NCBI RefSeq assembly: GCF_900102035.1
Contig: NZ_LT629689.1
Span: 5,986,501 to 6,050,500 of the forward strand
DNA from: Pseudomonas extremaustralis
GTDB taxonomy: Bacteria; Pseudomonadota; Gammaproteobacteria; Pseudomonadales; Pseudomonadaceae
DNA: 64,000 bases
Direction of reading: 5' to 3'
Part shown: positions 54,269 to 64,000 of the stretch, one piece after another
Numbering within the stretch: the first letter of the stretch is position 1
Layout: every line of letters begins with the position of its first letter
Notes under the pieces: generated by a model
What the model saw: only the letters and a program-made list of their open reading frames with translations
The model's database searches: none
What the model was told of the DNA's origin: nothing
Program-made: the position numbers and the translations under genes

Positions 54269-54334
54269 ACGATTACGAAAAAATGGATATTTGTTAACTT
54301 GTTGTTTTTAAAGGATTTATATCGAAAATTCGAG

Positions 54335-54352
54335 TTGGCACACTGCCTGCAA
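54335..54352 (+). promoter_or_regulatory. Sigma-54 (RpoN) promoter of the BON gene
   Basis: TTGGCACACTGCCTGCAA has GG at 54337-54338 and GC at 54349-54350, exactly 10 bp apart, and TGGCAC plus TGC agree with the RpoN consensus. It would give a 5' leader of about 60 nt before the ATG at 54422. Confidence 0.75.
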
Positions 54353-54421
54353 TATCCCTGTTAACGCTGCAGCATCAAGGTCCACACGCTGCAGACTTTT
54401 AATAAAACAGGAGTTACTCGT

Positions 54422-55039
54422 ATGAAGAAGTTCGCTCTCGCTACTGCTACCGCTCTGACGCTGGCTATGACCAACGTTGCTTTCGCTCAAACTTCTCAAG
54501 CGCCGATGACACTGGCTGCTGGCGAAGTCACTAAGGCCAAGGAGTCCACTTCGGATACCTGGATCACCACCAAAGTCAAAGCTGACCTGCTGACTGAAAA
54601 AGGCATCCCCGGTTCGGACATCAAGGTTGAGACCAACAAAGGTGTGGTTTCCCTGTCGTCGACTGTTGCCATCTCTGACTCGCAGAAAGCGACCGCTGTA
54701 GCGATCACCAAGAAAATCAAAGGCGTGACTGCCGTTTCGGCTGATGGCCTGATGGCTGGTGGCGCTACCAAGGCCGACAATATCGACAAAACCAAGAGCG
54801 CAGCCGCTGATGCAAAAGGCGCAACCAGCGACACTTGGATCACCACCAAAGTGAAAGCTGACTTGCTCACCGAGAAAGGTATTCCTGGTACCGACATCAA
54901 AGTCGAAACCAACAAGGGCGTAGTTTCCCTGTCGTCGAGCGTCGCAGTGACTGACGCTCAGAAAGCCACTGCTGTAGCGATCACCAAGAAAATCAAAGGC
55001 GTGCGAGCTGTATCGGCCGATGGTCTGAAAGCAGAGTAA
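54422..55039 (+). CDS. Periplasmic BON-domain protein with two near-identical repeats
   Basis: This 205-residue protein has a signal peptide (cut after NVAFA, near residue 22) and two BON domains (about residues 44-110 and 135-202) that are almost identical, both opening with TSDTWITTKVKADLLTEKG. It resembles OsmY, a periplasmic stress protein. It stands alone between terminators, with its own sigma-54 promoter. It may bind phospholipid or stabilise the envelope, as inferred from the family. Confidence 0.85.
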   Translation: MKKFALATATALTLAMTNVAFAQTSQAPMTLAAGEVTKAKESTSDTWITTKVKADLLTEKGIPGSDIKVETNKGVVSLSSTVAISDSQKATAVAITKKIKGVTAVSADGLMAGGATKADNIDKTKSAAADAKGATSDTWITTKVKADLLTEKGIPGTDIKVETNKGVVSLSSSVAVTDAQKATAVAITKKIKGVRAVSADGLKAE

Positions 55040-55144
55040 CGCTTGATCGATCGTCTGAACTAGGCGGCGGCGACGAGTGAGTCAGATATCCACTCAATGC
55101 ACCTCACGGGTTCATGCGAACGGCCACAAGGAAGTGGTCATTAC

Positions 55145-55170
55145 AGGCCCCGGCATTCGTGTCGGGGCCT
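55145..55170. terminator. Terminator between the BON gene and the DUF748 gene
   Basis: AGGCCCCGGCA and TGTCGGGGCCT form an 11-bp stem with one wobble around TTCG, between converging genes. Confidence 0.75.
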
Positions 55171-55186
55171 GTTCTATTGTGGAGGG

Positions 55187-58117
55187 TTACTCGGCATCCA
55201 GGTGCATCTGTGTGATCACCCGACCGTCTTTCTCGGCCTGGCCGAGATTGGCGTCGATGAAGTACACGCGGTCGTCTTCCAGTTGTCCTTTGTCTACCAG
55301 GTAATCCTTGATGGTACTGGCCCGGTCCTGACCCAGTTGGCGTAGCAGCACATCACTGCTGCTCCAGAACTTGATCAGGCCGTCCTTCAGCTTAGCTGTG
55401 CGCTCGTCGCCGCCGAGGTCTTTCCATTCCGCCGGTTGCTGCTGTTTCAGGCGAGTGCGGTAGATACCTTCGAGCAGTGGGGCTTTCTCGCTTTCCGGAA
55501 CTACCAGCAGGGAAGCCTGGGCCGGAACCTTCTCGCCGCGACGCTGAAGCATCTTGTAGTAGTTGTACTGGTATTCGCGCTCCAGCCGCTCTTGAGCCAG
55601 GAAAGGGCCGTCACTGCTGGCCGCTGCTGTTCCTTCGATTTCCAGACGCAGGTTCGGGCGTTCCTTGAGCGCCTTGGCCAGGGTGTTCAGTGCGCCCTCG
55701 GCTTCTTTGCTTAATTCGTTGGAGCCCGGCGCGAACGAGACGTTACCCAGGTCTTCCGACCCTCCACCGCTGATCAAGCCACCGATGAATTTGAACGGAG
55801 CTGACGCGGCGCGCACCACCAGGTTTCGCAAGGTCTGCCATACGATTGGCATGACGCTGAATTGTGGGTTGTTCAGGTCACCGCTTATGGGGAGTTCGAT
55901 GGAAATCCTGCCATCGCTGTCTTTAAGGAGCGCAATCGCCAGGCGAATCGGCAAATCAACGGCATCGGCGCTGTCGACTTTCTCACCCAGTTGCAATTGT
56001 TCGACCACTACTTTGTTTTCCGCCTTCAACTGGCCCTTGGTGATCACGTAATGCAAGTCGAGGTTCAGGCGGCCCTTACGGATACGAAAGCCCGCGAATT
56101 TGCCCGAGTAAGGTGTGAGGGTGGTCAGTTCGACGCGTTTGAAGCTGGTGGCGATATCCAGCGCCGCGATCGGATCGAAGGGGTTTACGCTGCCTTTGAT
56201 GGTGACGGGCGCGTAGCGGTCCACCTTACCCTTGATGTCGACGCTGGCCGGTTTGGCCTGGCGGCTGTCAATGGTGCCGATCTGCCCGTTGAGCTGTTGA
56301 ATTGCAGTGGCGAAGTTGGGCGTGAGGCTGAAATCGGCAAAGTTGGCCGAACCGTCGTTGATCGCAATTTGCCCGATATGAATACCCAGAGGCTTTTCTT
56401 TGCTGGCCGGTTTTGGCGCTGACTTGGCGCCGCTGTTCGCCGGCTGTGGAATCAGCAGGTCGTCAACGTTGGTGGTGCGGTCATCGTTGATCATGAAGCG
56501 CACGTAGGGCTGCAGCAGGTTGACCTTGTCGATCGACAGGCTTTCGCCGTGCTGGTAGTTCACGCCCTCCAGCACCAGGCGCTGCCACTTGAGGAAGTCG
56601 CGGGTCTTGAGCGTGTCCAGGGTATGCAGTTGCTCAACCTGAGCACGGCCAGTGATCTGCAGCTTCAGCGGATCAGCGCTTTTCAGGTTCACATCCAGAT
56701 TGCTGCCGAGCATACCGCTACGCAGTTCCAGGCGAATGAAGGGGCTGATGTAGGACTGGGCGACCCGCAGGTCAATATCCTGGGTGTTCACTTTCAGCTT
56801 GGCGCTGACCGGGTTGAGGTTGACCTCGCCGGCAGCCTGGATCTTGCCCTGCTTGCCCAGGCCGCTGTCGACCTTCAGGGTAAAGGGGCTCTGGTTGAGG
56901 CTGTCGAAGTTTTGCACATCGATATTCAGCGGGCCCAGTTCCAGTGCCACGGCCGGTTTGGCCTGGCGGTCGGCCAGGTGCACCTGATAATTGCGCAGTT
57001 GCACATCCTTGAGCAGCACTTGCCAGGGTTTGCTCGGCGCTGCCGGATCAGCCTTTGGCGAATCGGCGGTGGCCGGAGCCTTGGCGGGTTCGGGCGCCTT
57101 GCTTGGTTTGCTCGGTTGGCTGGCGAACAGTTTCTGCCAGTCCAGTTGCCCGTCCGCTTCCCGGGCAGCCCAGGTTTCCAGTTTGTTGCTGCGGATTTTG
57201 CCGATCACGACCTGTTGTTTGGCCAGGTCTACGGTGGTCTCGCTGACGTCCAGTCGCTCGAGGCGCACCAGTGGACGGCCATCGGGTGCCTTGATCGCAA
57301 ACGGTGCGATGCTGGCGGCGGTGTTGGTCAGGTTCAGCTCGGTCTCTTTGGCCAGGCTGAACTTATATTCGGTACTGAAGTTGAGCACACCGTCTTCAAG
57401 CACCAGTGGCAGTGCTTCACGCACATACGGCCACCAGGCTTTCATCTTGCCGTCGGTGACTTTCAACGTACCTTGGGAGGTGATCGGCACCAGGCTGAAA
57501 TTGCCTTTCCAGTCGATTTGCCCGCCTTCGGGGCCCGCCGCCACCAGGGTCATGTCGGCATTGTCCTCAGGCAACGTGCTGAGATTTTTCAGCTCGAAGT
57601 CGAGTTTGTCGTAGAGGAATTCAATCGGTTCGCTGGGGCGCAAGTCTTCGAAGTGCACGTAACCGCCGGCCAGCTTGATGCTGTCGATACGCAACGGGAA
57701 CGGCTTGGCGTCGGGATTGGCCGGGGTTGGCTCGCTGGGCGGCAGCTTGAACAGTTGCGCCAGATTCAACTGGCCGGACTTGTCGAACAGCAGCTCGGTC
57801 TTGGGCTTGTCCAATTGCACATCGGCCAGGTGCAGCGCGCGCGTCCACAGGCTGTCGATCTGCAGGTTGGCGTAGAGACGCTCGAAAGCCACTTGTTCCT
57901 TGCCGGGTTCGCCGATCTTCAGGCCCCATGCCGTGACTTCCAGGCTGAACGGGTTGAGTTCGATGCGTTCGATCCGCGCCGGCAGCGTGGCGTAATTGGC
58001 CAGTTGTTGGTTGGCAATACGAAGGGCAATGCCCGGCAGAATCAGAAAGCCCAGCAAGCTGTACAGTGCAAGGGCGGTCAATAGGGCGCCAGCGGCGCGA
58101 AGCAATCCTTTGGGCAT
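55187..58117 (-). CDS. DUF748/AsmA-like envelope protein
   Basis: This 976-residue protein has an N-terminal membrane helix (residues about 8-30), a long beta-rich, repetitive region of the AsmA/DUF748 type (with a Pro/Ala/Lys-rich low-complexity insert) and a C-terminal OmpA-like segment (NVSFAPGSNELSKEAEGALNTL). AsmA-type proteins span the periplasm and are linked to lipid transport. The ATG at 58117 directly before the membrane helix is preferred; the frame opens to 58321 but overlaps the next gene. Its ribosome site is weak. Confidence 0.8.
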   Translation of the reverse strand: MPKGLLRAAGALLTALALYSLLGFLILPGIALRIANQQLANYATLPARIERIELNPFSLEVTAWGLKIGEPGKEQVAFERLYANLQIDSLWTRALHLADVQLDKPKTELLFDKSGQLNLAQLFKLPPSEPTPANPDAKPFPLRIDSIKLAGGYVHFEDLRPSEPIEFLYDKLDFELKNLSTLPEDNADMTLVAAGPEGGQIDWKGNFSLVPITSQGTLKVTDGKMKAWWPYVREALPLVLEDGVLNFSTEYKFSLAKETELNLTNTAASIAPFAIKAPDGRPLVRLERLDVSETTVDLAKQQVVIGKIRSNKLETWAAREADGQLDWQKLFASQPSKPSKAPEPAKAPATADSPKADPAAPSKPWQVLLKDVQLRNYQVHLADRQAKPAVALELGPLNIDVQNFDSLNQSPFTLKVDSGLGKQGKIQAAGEVNLNPVSAKLKVNTQDIDLRVAQSYISPFIRLELRSGMLGSNLDVNLKSADPLKLQITGRAQVEQLHTLDTLKTRDFLKWQRLVLEGVNYQHGESLSIDKVNLLQPYVRFMINDDRTTNVDDLLIPQPANSGAKSAPKPASKEKPLGIHIGQIAINDGSANFADFSLTPNFATAIQQLNGQIGTIDSRQAKPASVDIKGKVDRYAPVTIKGSVNPFDPIAALDIATSFKRVELTTLTPYSGKFAGFRIRKGRLNLDLHYVITKGQLKAENKVVVEQLQLGEKVDSADAVDLPIRLAIALLKDSDGRISIELPISGDLNNPQFSVMPIVWQTLRNLVVRAASAPFKFIGGLISGGGSEDLGNVSFAPGSNELSKEAEGALNTLAKALKERPNLRLEIEGTAAASSDGPFLAQERLEREYQYNYYKMLQRRGEKVPAQASLLVVPESEKAPLLEGIYRTRLKQQQPAEWKDLGGDERTAKLKDGLIKFWSSSDVLLRQLGQDRASTIKDYLVDKGQLEDDRVYFIDANLGQAEKDGRVITQMHLDAE

Positions 58118-58206
58118 GGGGGCGGCGTCATCTATGTCGAACGGGTGTGCCTTGGAGTATGGCACGGGTTTTCGGTTCCGAAGAGCCACCCCTTTTGAGA
58201 TAAGTC

Positions 58207-59223
58207 CTATAACTGCAGGATCAGCGTCTTCAGGGGGGGCTGTTGGTCTTGCGAAGGAAAGTCGGCGCCTGGCGCCATGATCTGCCATTCGCGTACCGGT
58301 CGGCCGGCTTTCTCGGCGCAACGCAGCACTTGCTCACGCCAATCATCCATGCTCACTTTTGCCAGGTTGTTACAGCAGATCAGGACGCCGTTATCGGCGG
58401 TTGCCAGCAATGCCGGCTTGAGCAGGCTCTGATAGTCACGTAACAGGTCGACGGTGCCGAAGGCGCTCTTGGCCCAGGCGGGCGGGTCAAGCAGCACCAG
58501 GTCGTATTGACGTTGTTCCAGGCGTGGATAGCTCGGCAGTTTTTGCCCGCGTCGCTGGCTGATCGGCAGGCCGGCCAGTTGGCGAATGGCCGGGAAATAA
58601 TCGGACTGCACAAAATCCATGGCGGGCAATTGCGGATTGAGCACGCCGTTCTCACGGCCGACCGCCAGGTTGCCTTCGGCAAAATCCAGGTTGCACACCT
58701 CGCGTGCCCCGCCGGCGGCCGCGCTCAGGCCCACGCCGCAGGTGTAGGCGAACAGGTTCAGCACGCTTTTGCCGGCACTGTGGTCCTTGACCCAGCCACG
58801 GGTGTTGCGCAGGTCGAGGAACAACAGAGGGTCCTGCCCGGCGTGTCGCCCACGCACGCGGTAGTTAAGGCCCCATTCGTGACCGACCATATCCTCCAGC
58901 GCAGCCGGTTCGGCGCGGTATACCGTGTCTTCTCGGTCGATTCGTGAGTTGCCACGGGAACGGTCGTTGTACACCAGCAGCAGCTCCAGGCCCAGGCATC
59001 GGTCGACCTGTCGATGCAGGTCCAGCAGGTCAGCGGCTTCCAGGCTCTGGTGGAAGCTCTGCACCAGCAGTTGCGGACCGTAGCGGTCGATGGTCAGGCC
59101 GCCTGCGCCTTCCTGGCTGCCGTGGAACAGCCGATAGCAATCGGTGCCTTGGGTGTGCAGCTCGTTGATCAGGTCTTGGCGTTGATCGAGGGCGGCGCGC
59201 AGCGCCTGGTTCAAAGAAGACAT
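58207..59223 (-). CDS. RlmI/RlmK-like class I SAM methyltransferase
   Basis: This 338-residue protein has a PUA-like N-terminus (FHGSQEGAGGLTIDRYGPQLLVQ), an EEHI-type middle domain and a Rossmann methyltransferase with VLNLFAYTCGVGLSAAAGGA and catalytic-type motif DLVLLDPPAWAKS. It probably methylates 23S rRNA cytosine or guanine; which position is not determined. It overlaps the upstream-extended frame of the DUF748 gene. Confidence 0.85.
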   Translation of the reverse strand: MSSLNQALRAALDQRQDLINELHTQGTDCYRLFHGSQEGAGGLTIDRYGPQLLVQSFHQSLEAADLLDLHRQVDRCLGLELLLVYNDRSRGNSRIDREDTVYRAEPAALEDMVGHEWGLNYRVRGRHAGQDPLLFLDLRNTRGWVKDHSAGKSVLNLFAYTCGVGLSAAAGGAREVCNLDFAEGNLAVGRENGVLNPQLPAMDFVQSDYFPAIRQLAGLPISQRRGQKLPSYPRLEQRQYDLVLLDPPAWAKSAFGTVDLLRDYQSLLKPALLATADNGVLICCNNLAKVSMDDWREQVLRCAEKAGRPVREWQIMAPGADFPSQDQQPPLKTLILQL

Positions 59224-59280
59224 GGAGCGCGCCTTGCTGGGTCAATGTGGGCGCGGAGTTTAGCAGTTATGGGCCGCCGC

Positions 59281-60150
59281 CTACATCAGCCCCATCCGCC
59301 GATGGGCACGTTGCACCGAGCCATTGCGCATGGCCCAGCGCAGCAACGGGGCACTGCGCTTGACCCCGGCGCGGATGATCTGGCGTTGCAGCGGGCTCTG
59401 GTGTTGCTCGAGCAGGGCGCTGGCCCACTCTGGCAGCAGGTCAATTGCAGCTTGCATCATCAGGGCGCCAAACGGCTTGGCCATGGGGCTGGGGGCGGGC
59501 GCATTGAGCAGCAGGCGCAGCACCTCACGGCTGCGCTCGTCGCACAGTAGTTGCGGACGAATGCGCGCGAGGTAATCCGATACTTCCTGCCGTGAACGCG
59601 GAACATGTTGCGCGCCGAGCCTCTCGGCAACCAGGGCGATCTCACTGTAGTAACGATCCTGGTCCTCCCCCGAGAGGTGCGGGTTGCGATAACGCAGGTG
59701 GGCGGCGAGGAAATTGCTGACCTCCGCCACATGCACCCAGGTCAGTAGCTCTGGATCGCTGGCCGCGTAAGGTCGGCCATCCGGCGCATGACCCACCACT
59801 TGCAGGTGAATGGTGCGTACTTTTTCGATCAGCCATTCGGCATCCTTGCGCGAGCCGAAGGTGGTACCGGAGATGAACTGCGAGGTGCGCCGCAGACGCC
59901 CAAGCATGTCCTGGCGAAAATTCGAATGGTCCCACACACCGGCAAGGGCCAGTGGATGCAGGGCTTGCAGCATCAAGGCGCTGATGCCGCCGATGAGCAT
60001 GCTGCTGAAATCGCCATGGACCTGCCAACTGATCGAGTCCGGCCCGAACAGGCCTGGCTCGCCCTTGGGGTTTTCCAGGTCCAACTGACCCAGTGACAGG
60101 CCCGTGAGGCTCATCAGTTGGGTTTCGATACGGCTGCGGATAAATTCCAT
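59281..60150 (-). CDS. Oxygenase of the MpaB family (DUF2236)
   Basis: This 289-residue helical protein has the DUF2236 signatures: GDFSSMLIGGISALMLQALHP near the start, TYGS-type FGSRKDAEWLIEKVRTIH, and a LLTWVHVAEVSNFL histidine motif that binds heme in related proteins. Substrate unknown. It lies 17 bp after acs on the same strand. Confidence 0.8.
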   Translation of the reverse strand: MEFIRSRIETQLMSLTGLSLGQLDLENPKGEPGLFGPDSISWQVHGDFSSMLIGGISALMLQALHPLALAGVWDHSNFRQDMLGRLRRTSQFISGTTFGSRKDAEWLIEKVRTIHLQVVGHAPDGRPYAASDPELLTWVHVAEVSNFLAAHLRYRNPHLSGEDQDRYYSEIALVAERLGAQHVPRSRQEVSDYLARIRPQLLCDERSREVLRLLLNAPAPSPMAKPFGALMMQAAIDLLPEWASALLEQHQSPLQRQIIRAGVKRSAPLLRWAMRNGSVQRAHRRMGLM

Positions 60151-60167
60151 GGCGACTTGAGGGGTTC

Positions 60168-62105
<1,938 letters not shown>

Positions 62106-62167
62106 GAGCGGTCCTTATTCTTGTTTTCGGGACAAGTCATAAAGATGCACGCAGTAGGAGGAGGGTT

Positions 62168-62199
62168 CAAGGCCAACGTCCAAACGGACGTTGGCCTTG
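62168..62199. terminator. Perfect 14-bp hairpin between pgi and acs
   Basis: CAAGGCCAACGTCC and its exact complement enclose AAAC. It lies 12 bp after the pgi stop. The T-run on the minus strand is short, so termination may be partial. Confidence 0.65.
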
Positions 62200-62210
62200 T
62201 TGTGCCTGGA

Positions 62211-63875
62211 TCAGCCGCGGTGACGACCGCGGAAGTAGTTGATCAGGCCCTGGGTCGAAGCATCCTCGGCGGAGGCTTCTTCGGCCCCGGTCAGGCGGTT
62301 GTACACGCCTTTGCCCAGTTCTTTGCCCAGCTCAACGCCCCATTGGTCGAAGGCATTGATGCCCCAGATCACGCTCTGTACGAACACCTTGTGCTCATAC
62401 ATGGCCACCAGTGCGCCCAGACGACGCGGGCTGATGCGCTCGACCACGAGGGTGTTGCTTGGGCGGTTGCCCGGAATGACCTTGTGCGGCGCCAACTTCT
62501 GCACCTGGTCTTCCGGCAGGCCTTTGTCGCGCAGTTCGCTTTCGGCTTCGCCACGGGTCTTGCCGAGCATCAGCGCCTGGCTCTGGGACAGGCAGTTGGC
62601 GTACAGCCATTGATGGTGATCGGACACCGGGTTGAAGCTGACGATCGGCACGATGAAGTCGGCCGGAATCAGCTGGGTCCCTTGGTGCAGCAACTGGTGA
62701 TACGCGTGCTGACCGTTGCAGCCCACGCCGCCCCAGATCACCGGGCCGGTATCGGTGGACACGGGCGTGCCGTCCTGGCGCACGCTCTTGCCGTTGGATT
62801 CCATGTCCAACTGTTGCAAGTGTTTGGTGATGTTACGCAGGTAGTGGTCGTAGGGCAGGATCGCATGGCTCTGCGCACCCCAGAAGTTGCCATACCACAC
62901 GCCCAGCAGGCCGAGCAGAACCGGCATGTTCTGTTCGAATGGGGCGTTCTGGAAATGCTGGTCCATGGTGTAGGCACCGGACAGCAGTTCCTTGAAGTTG
63001 GACATGCCGATGGCCAGGGCGATGGGCAAACCGATGGCCGACCACAGCGAGTAACGACCGCCGACCCAGTCCCACATCGGGAAGATATTTTCTTCGCGGA
63101 TGCCGAAGGCCACGGCTGCCGCGTTGTTGCTCGACACGGCGATGAAGTGACGGTACAGCTCGGCTTCCGAGCCACCCTGGGCCAGGTACCAGGCGCGGGC
63201 GGCCTGGGCGTTTTTCAGGGTTTCGAGGGTGTTGAAGGATTTCGACGAGACGATGAACAGCGTGGTCTCGGCGCGCAGTTTCATAGTCAGTTCGTGGAAC
63301 TCGCTGCCGTCGATATTCGCCAGGTAGTGGCAGCGCACGCCTTTATGGGCGTAGGCCAACAGCGCTTCGGAGACCAGCTCCGGGCCGAGGAACGAGCCAC
63401 CGATGCCGATGTTCACCACGTCGGTGATTGGCTTTTCGGTGTAGCCACGCCACAGGCCGTCGTGGATGCGGCCTACGAGGTCGGTGATCTGGTTCAGCAC
63501 CTTGTGGACGTCCGGCATGATGTTCACGCCGTTGACCGACAACTTGTCGCCGACGGGACGGCGCAGCGCGGTATGCAGGGCCGGGCGACCCTCGGAGGAG
63601 TTCACCGGTTCGCCGGCATACAGCGCGTCGATCGCCGCTTTAAGGTCGACTTCCTTGGCCAGGTTCACGAGCAGGTCGCGGGTTTCGCGGGTGATCAGGT
63701 TTTTCGAGTAATCGAGGAAAAGTCCGCAGCTGCTCAAGGTGAATTGGGAAAAACGCTGAGGATCGGCAGTGAACGCTTCGCGCATGCTGAAATCCTGCAT
63801 GGCTTGGCGATGTTGATTGAGCGCTTGCCAGGCGGGCAGAGCGGTAACGTCATGAGGGGTGCGGTAGTACGCCAT
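62211..63875 (-). CDS. pgi: Glucose-6-phosphate isomerase
   Basis: This 554-residue protein has the phosphoglucose-isomerase signatures ([30 protein letters not shown] and [13 protein letters not shown]). It interconverts glucose-6-phosphate and fructose-6-phosphate. The ATG at 63875 is preferred to 25 earlier codons because homologues start [10 protein letters not shown]. Bases 63876-64000 show no further gene. Confidence 0.97.
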   Translation of the reverse strand: MAYYRTPHDVTALPAWQALNQHRQAMQDFSMREAFTADPQRFSQFTLSSCGLFLDYSKNLITRETRDLLVNLAKEVDLKAAIDALYAGEPVNSSEGRPALHTALRRPVGDKLSVNGVNIMPDVHKVLNQITDLVGRIHDGLWRGYTEKPITDVVNIGIGGSFLGPELVSEALLAYAHKGVRCHYLANIDGSEFHELTMKLRAETTLFIVSSKSFNTLETLKNAQAARAWYLAQGGSEAELYRHFIAVSSNNAAAVAFGIREENIFPMWDWVGGRYSLWSAIGLPIALAIGMSNFKELLSGAYTMDQHFQNAPFEQNMPVLLGLLGVWYGNFWGAQSHAILPYDHYLRNITKHLQQLDMESNGKSVRQDGTPVSTDTGPVIWGGVGCNGQHAYHQLLHQGTQLIPADFIVPIVSFNPVSDHHQWLYANCLSQSQALMLGKTRGEAESELRDKGLPEDQVQKLAPHKVIPGNRPSNTLVVERISPRRLGALVAMYEHKVFVQSVIWGINAFDQWGVELGKELGKGVYNRLTGAEEASAEDASTQGLINYFRGRHRG

Positions 63876-64000
63876 CGCTGCGGGTTTCCTTTTATTACGG
63901 GGACTGCCTTTAGGACACTTCAAAGCCCGAAACATCCAGTCTTTCATCAAGCAATGGGTTCCGGATAGCGCTAACCATAGCGCAGGGCGAATACATTAAA

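Noticed and set aside
56549..58084. A 511-codon plus-strand frame opposite the DUF748 gene
   Set aside because: No domain, and the DUF748 protein has membrane helix and OmpA-like end.

Overview
The window looks like the chromosome of a member of the Pseudomonas fluorescens group. The evidence is the gene orders grpE-dnaK-dnaJ-dapB-carA-carB-greA, rlmE-ftsH-folP-glmM-tpiA-secG-tRNA-Leu-tRNA-fMet-rimP-nusA-infB-rbfA-truB-rpsO-pnp and pgi-acs, a tmRNA with the tag ANDETYGEYALAA, and high-GC coding throughout. The species cannot be fixed from the sequence alone.

Region 1 (1 to about 15,480) is one end of a genomic island inserted at the 3' end of ssrA, with its tyrosine integrase next to the tmRNA. 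The other end lies outside the window. From left to right it holds: a 5'-truncated DUF2357/PD-(D/E)XK nuclease with two small hydrophobic proteins; a set of very small proteins including a zinc ribbon; a minus-strand group with a papain/C39-like cysteine peptidase, a HEPN protein with an intact R-x4-H motif, and a WYL regulator split by a perfect 26-bp tandem duplication; an ankyrin remnant; a WYL regulator resembling BrxR/CapW; and, divergent from it, a tightly packed eight-gene operon. That operon encodes a membrane-anchored coiled-coil protein, a second zinc ribbon, four P-loop GTPases (two of them a tandem pair of bacterial dynamin-like proteins), another membrane/coiled-coil protein and a YkgJ-type cysteine-cluster protein. 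It is the best candidate here for an undescribed system, plausibly antiphage or membrane-stress related. That function is inference.

Region 2 (15,481 to 25,410) is core genome: ssrA, a small secreted protein, a lactate locus (dld, lldP, divergent lldR with a perfect 17-bp operator and no lldD between lldP and dld), smpB, ratA, rnfH, an IS110-family element of the IS1111 type, and bamE.

Region 3 (25,411 to 45,284) is housekeeping: fur, recN, the heat-shock operon with two clear sigma-32 promoters, dapB, the carAB-greA operon with a leader attenuator, yhbY, rlmE, ftsH, folP, glmM, tpiA, secG and two tRNAs.

Region 4 (45,285 to 64,000) is the rimP-nusA-infB-rbfA-truB-rpsO-pnp translation/RNA cluster, a BON-domain protein preceded by a sigma-54 promoter and a long inverted repeat, a DUF748 envelope protein, a RlmI-like methyltransferase, an MpaB-type oxygenase, acs and pgi.
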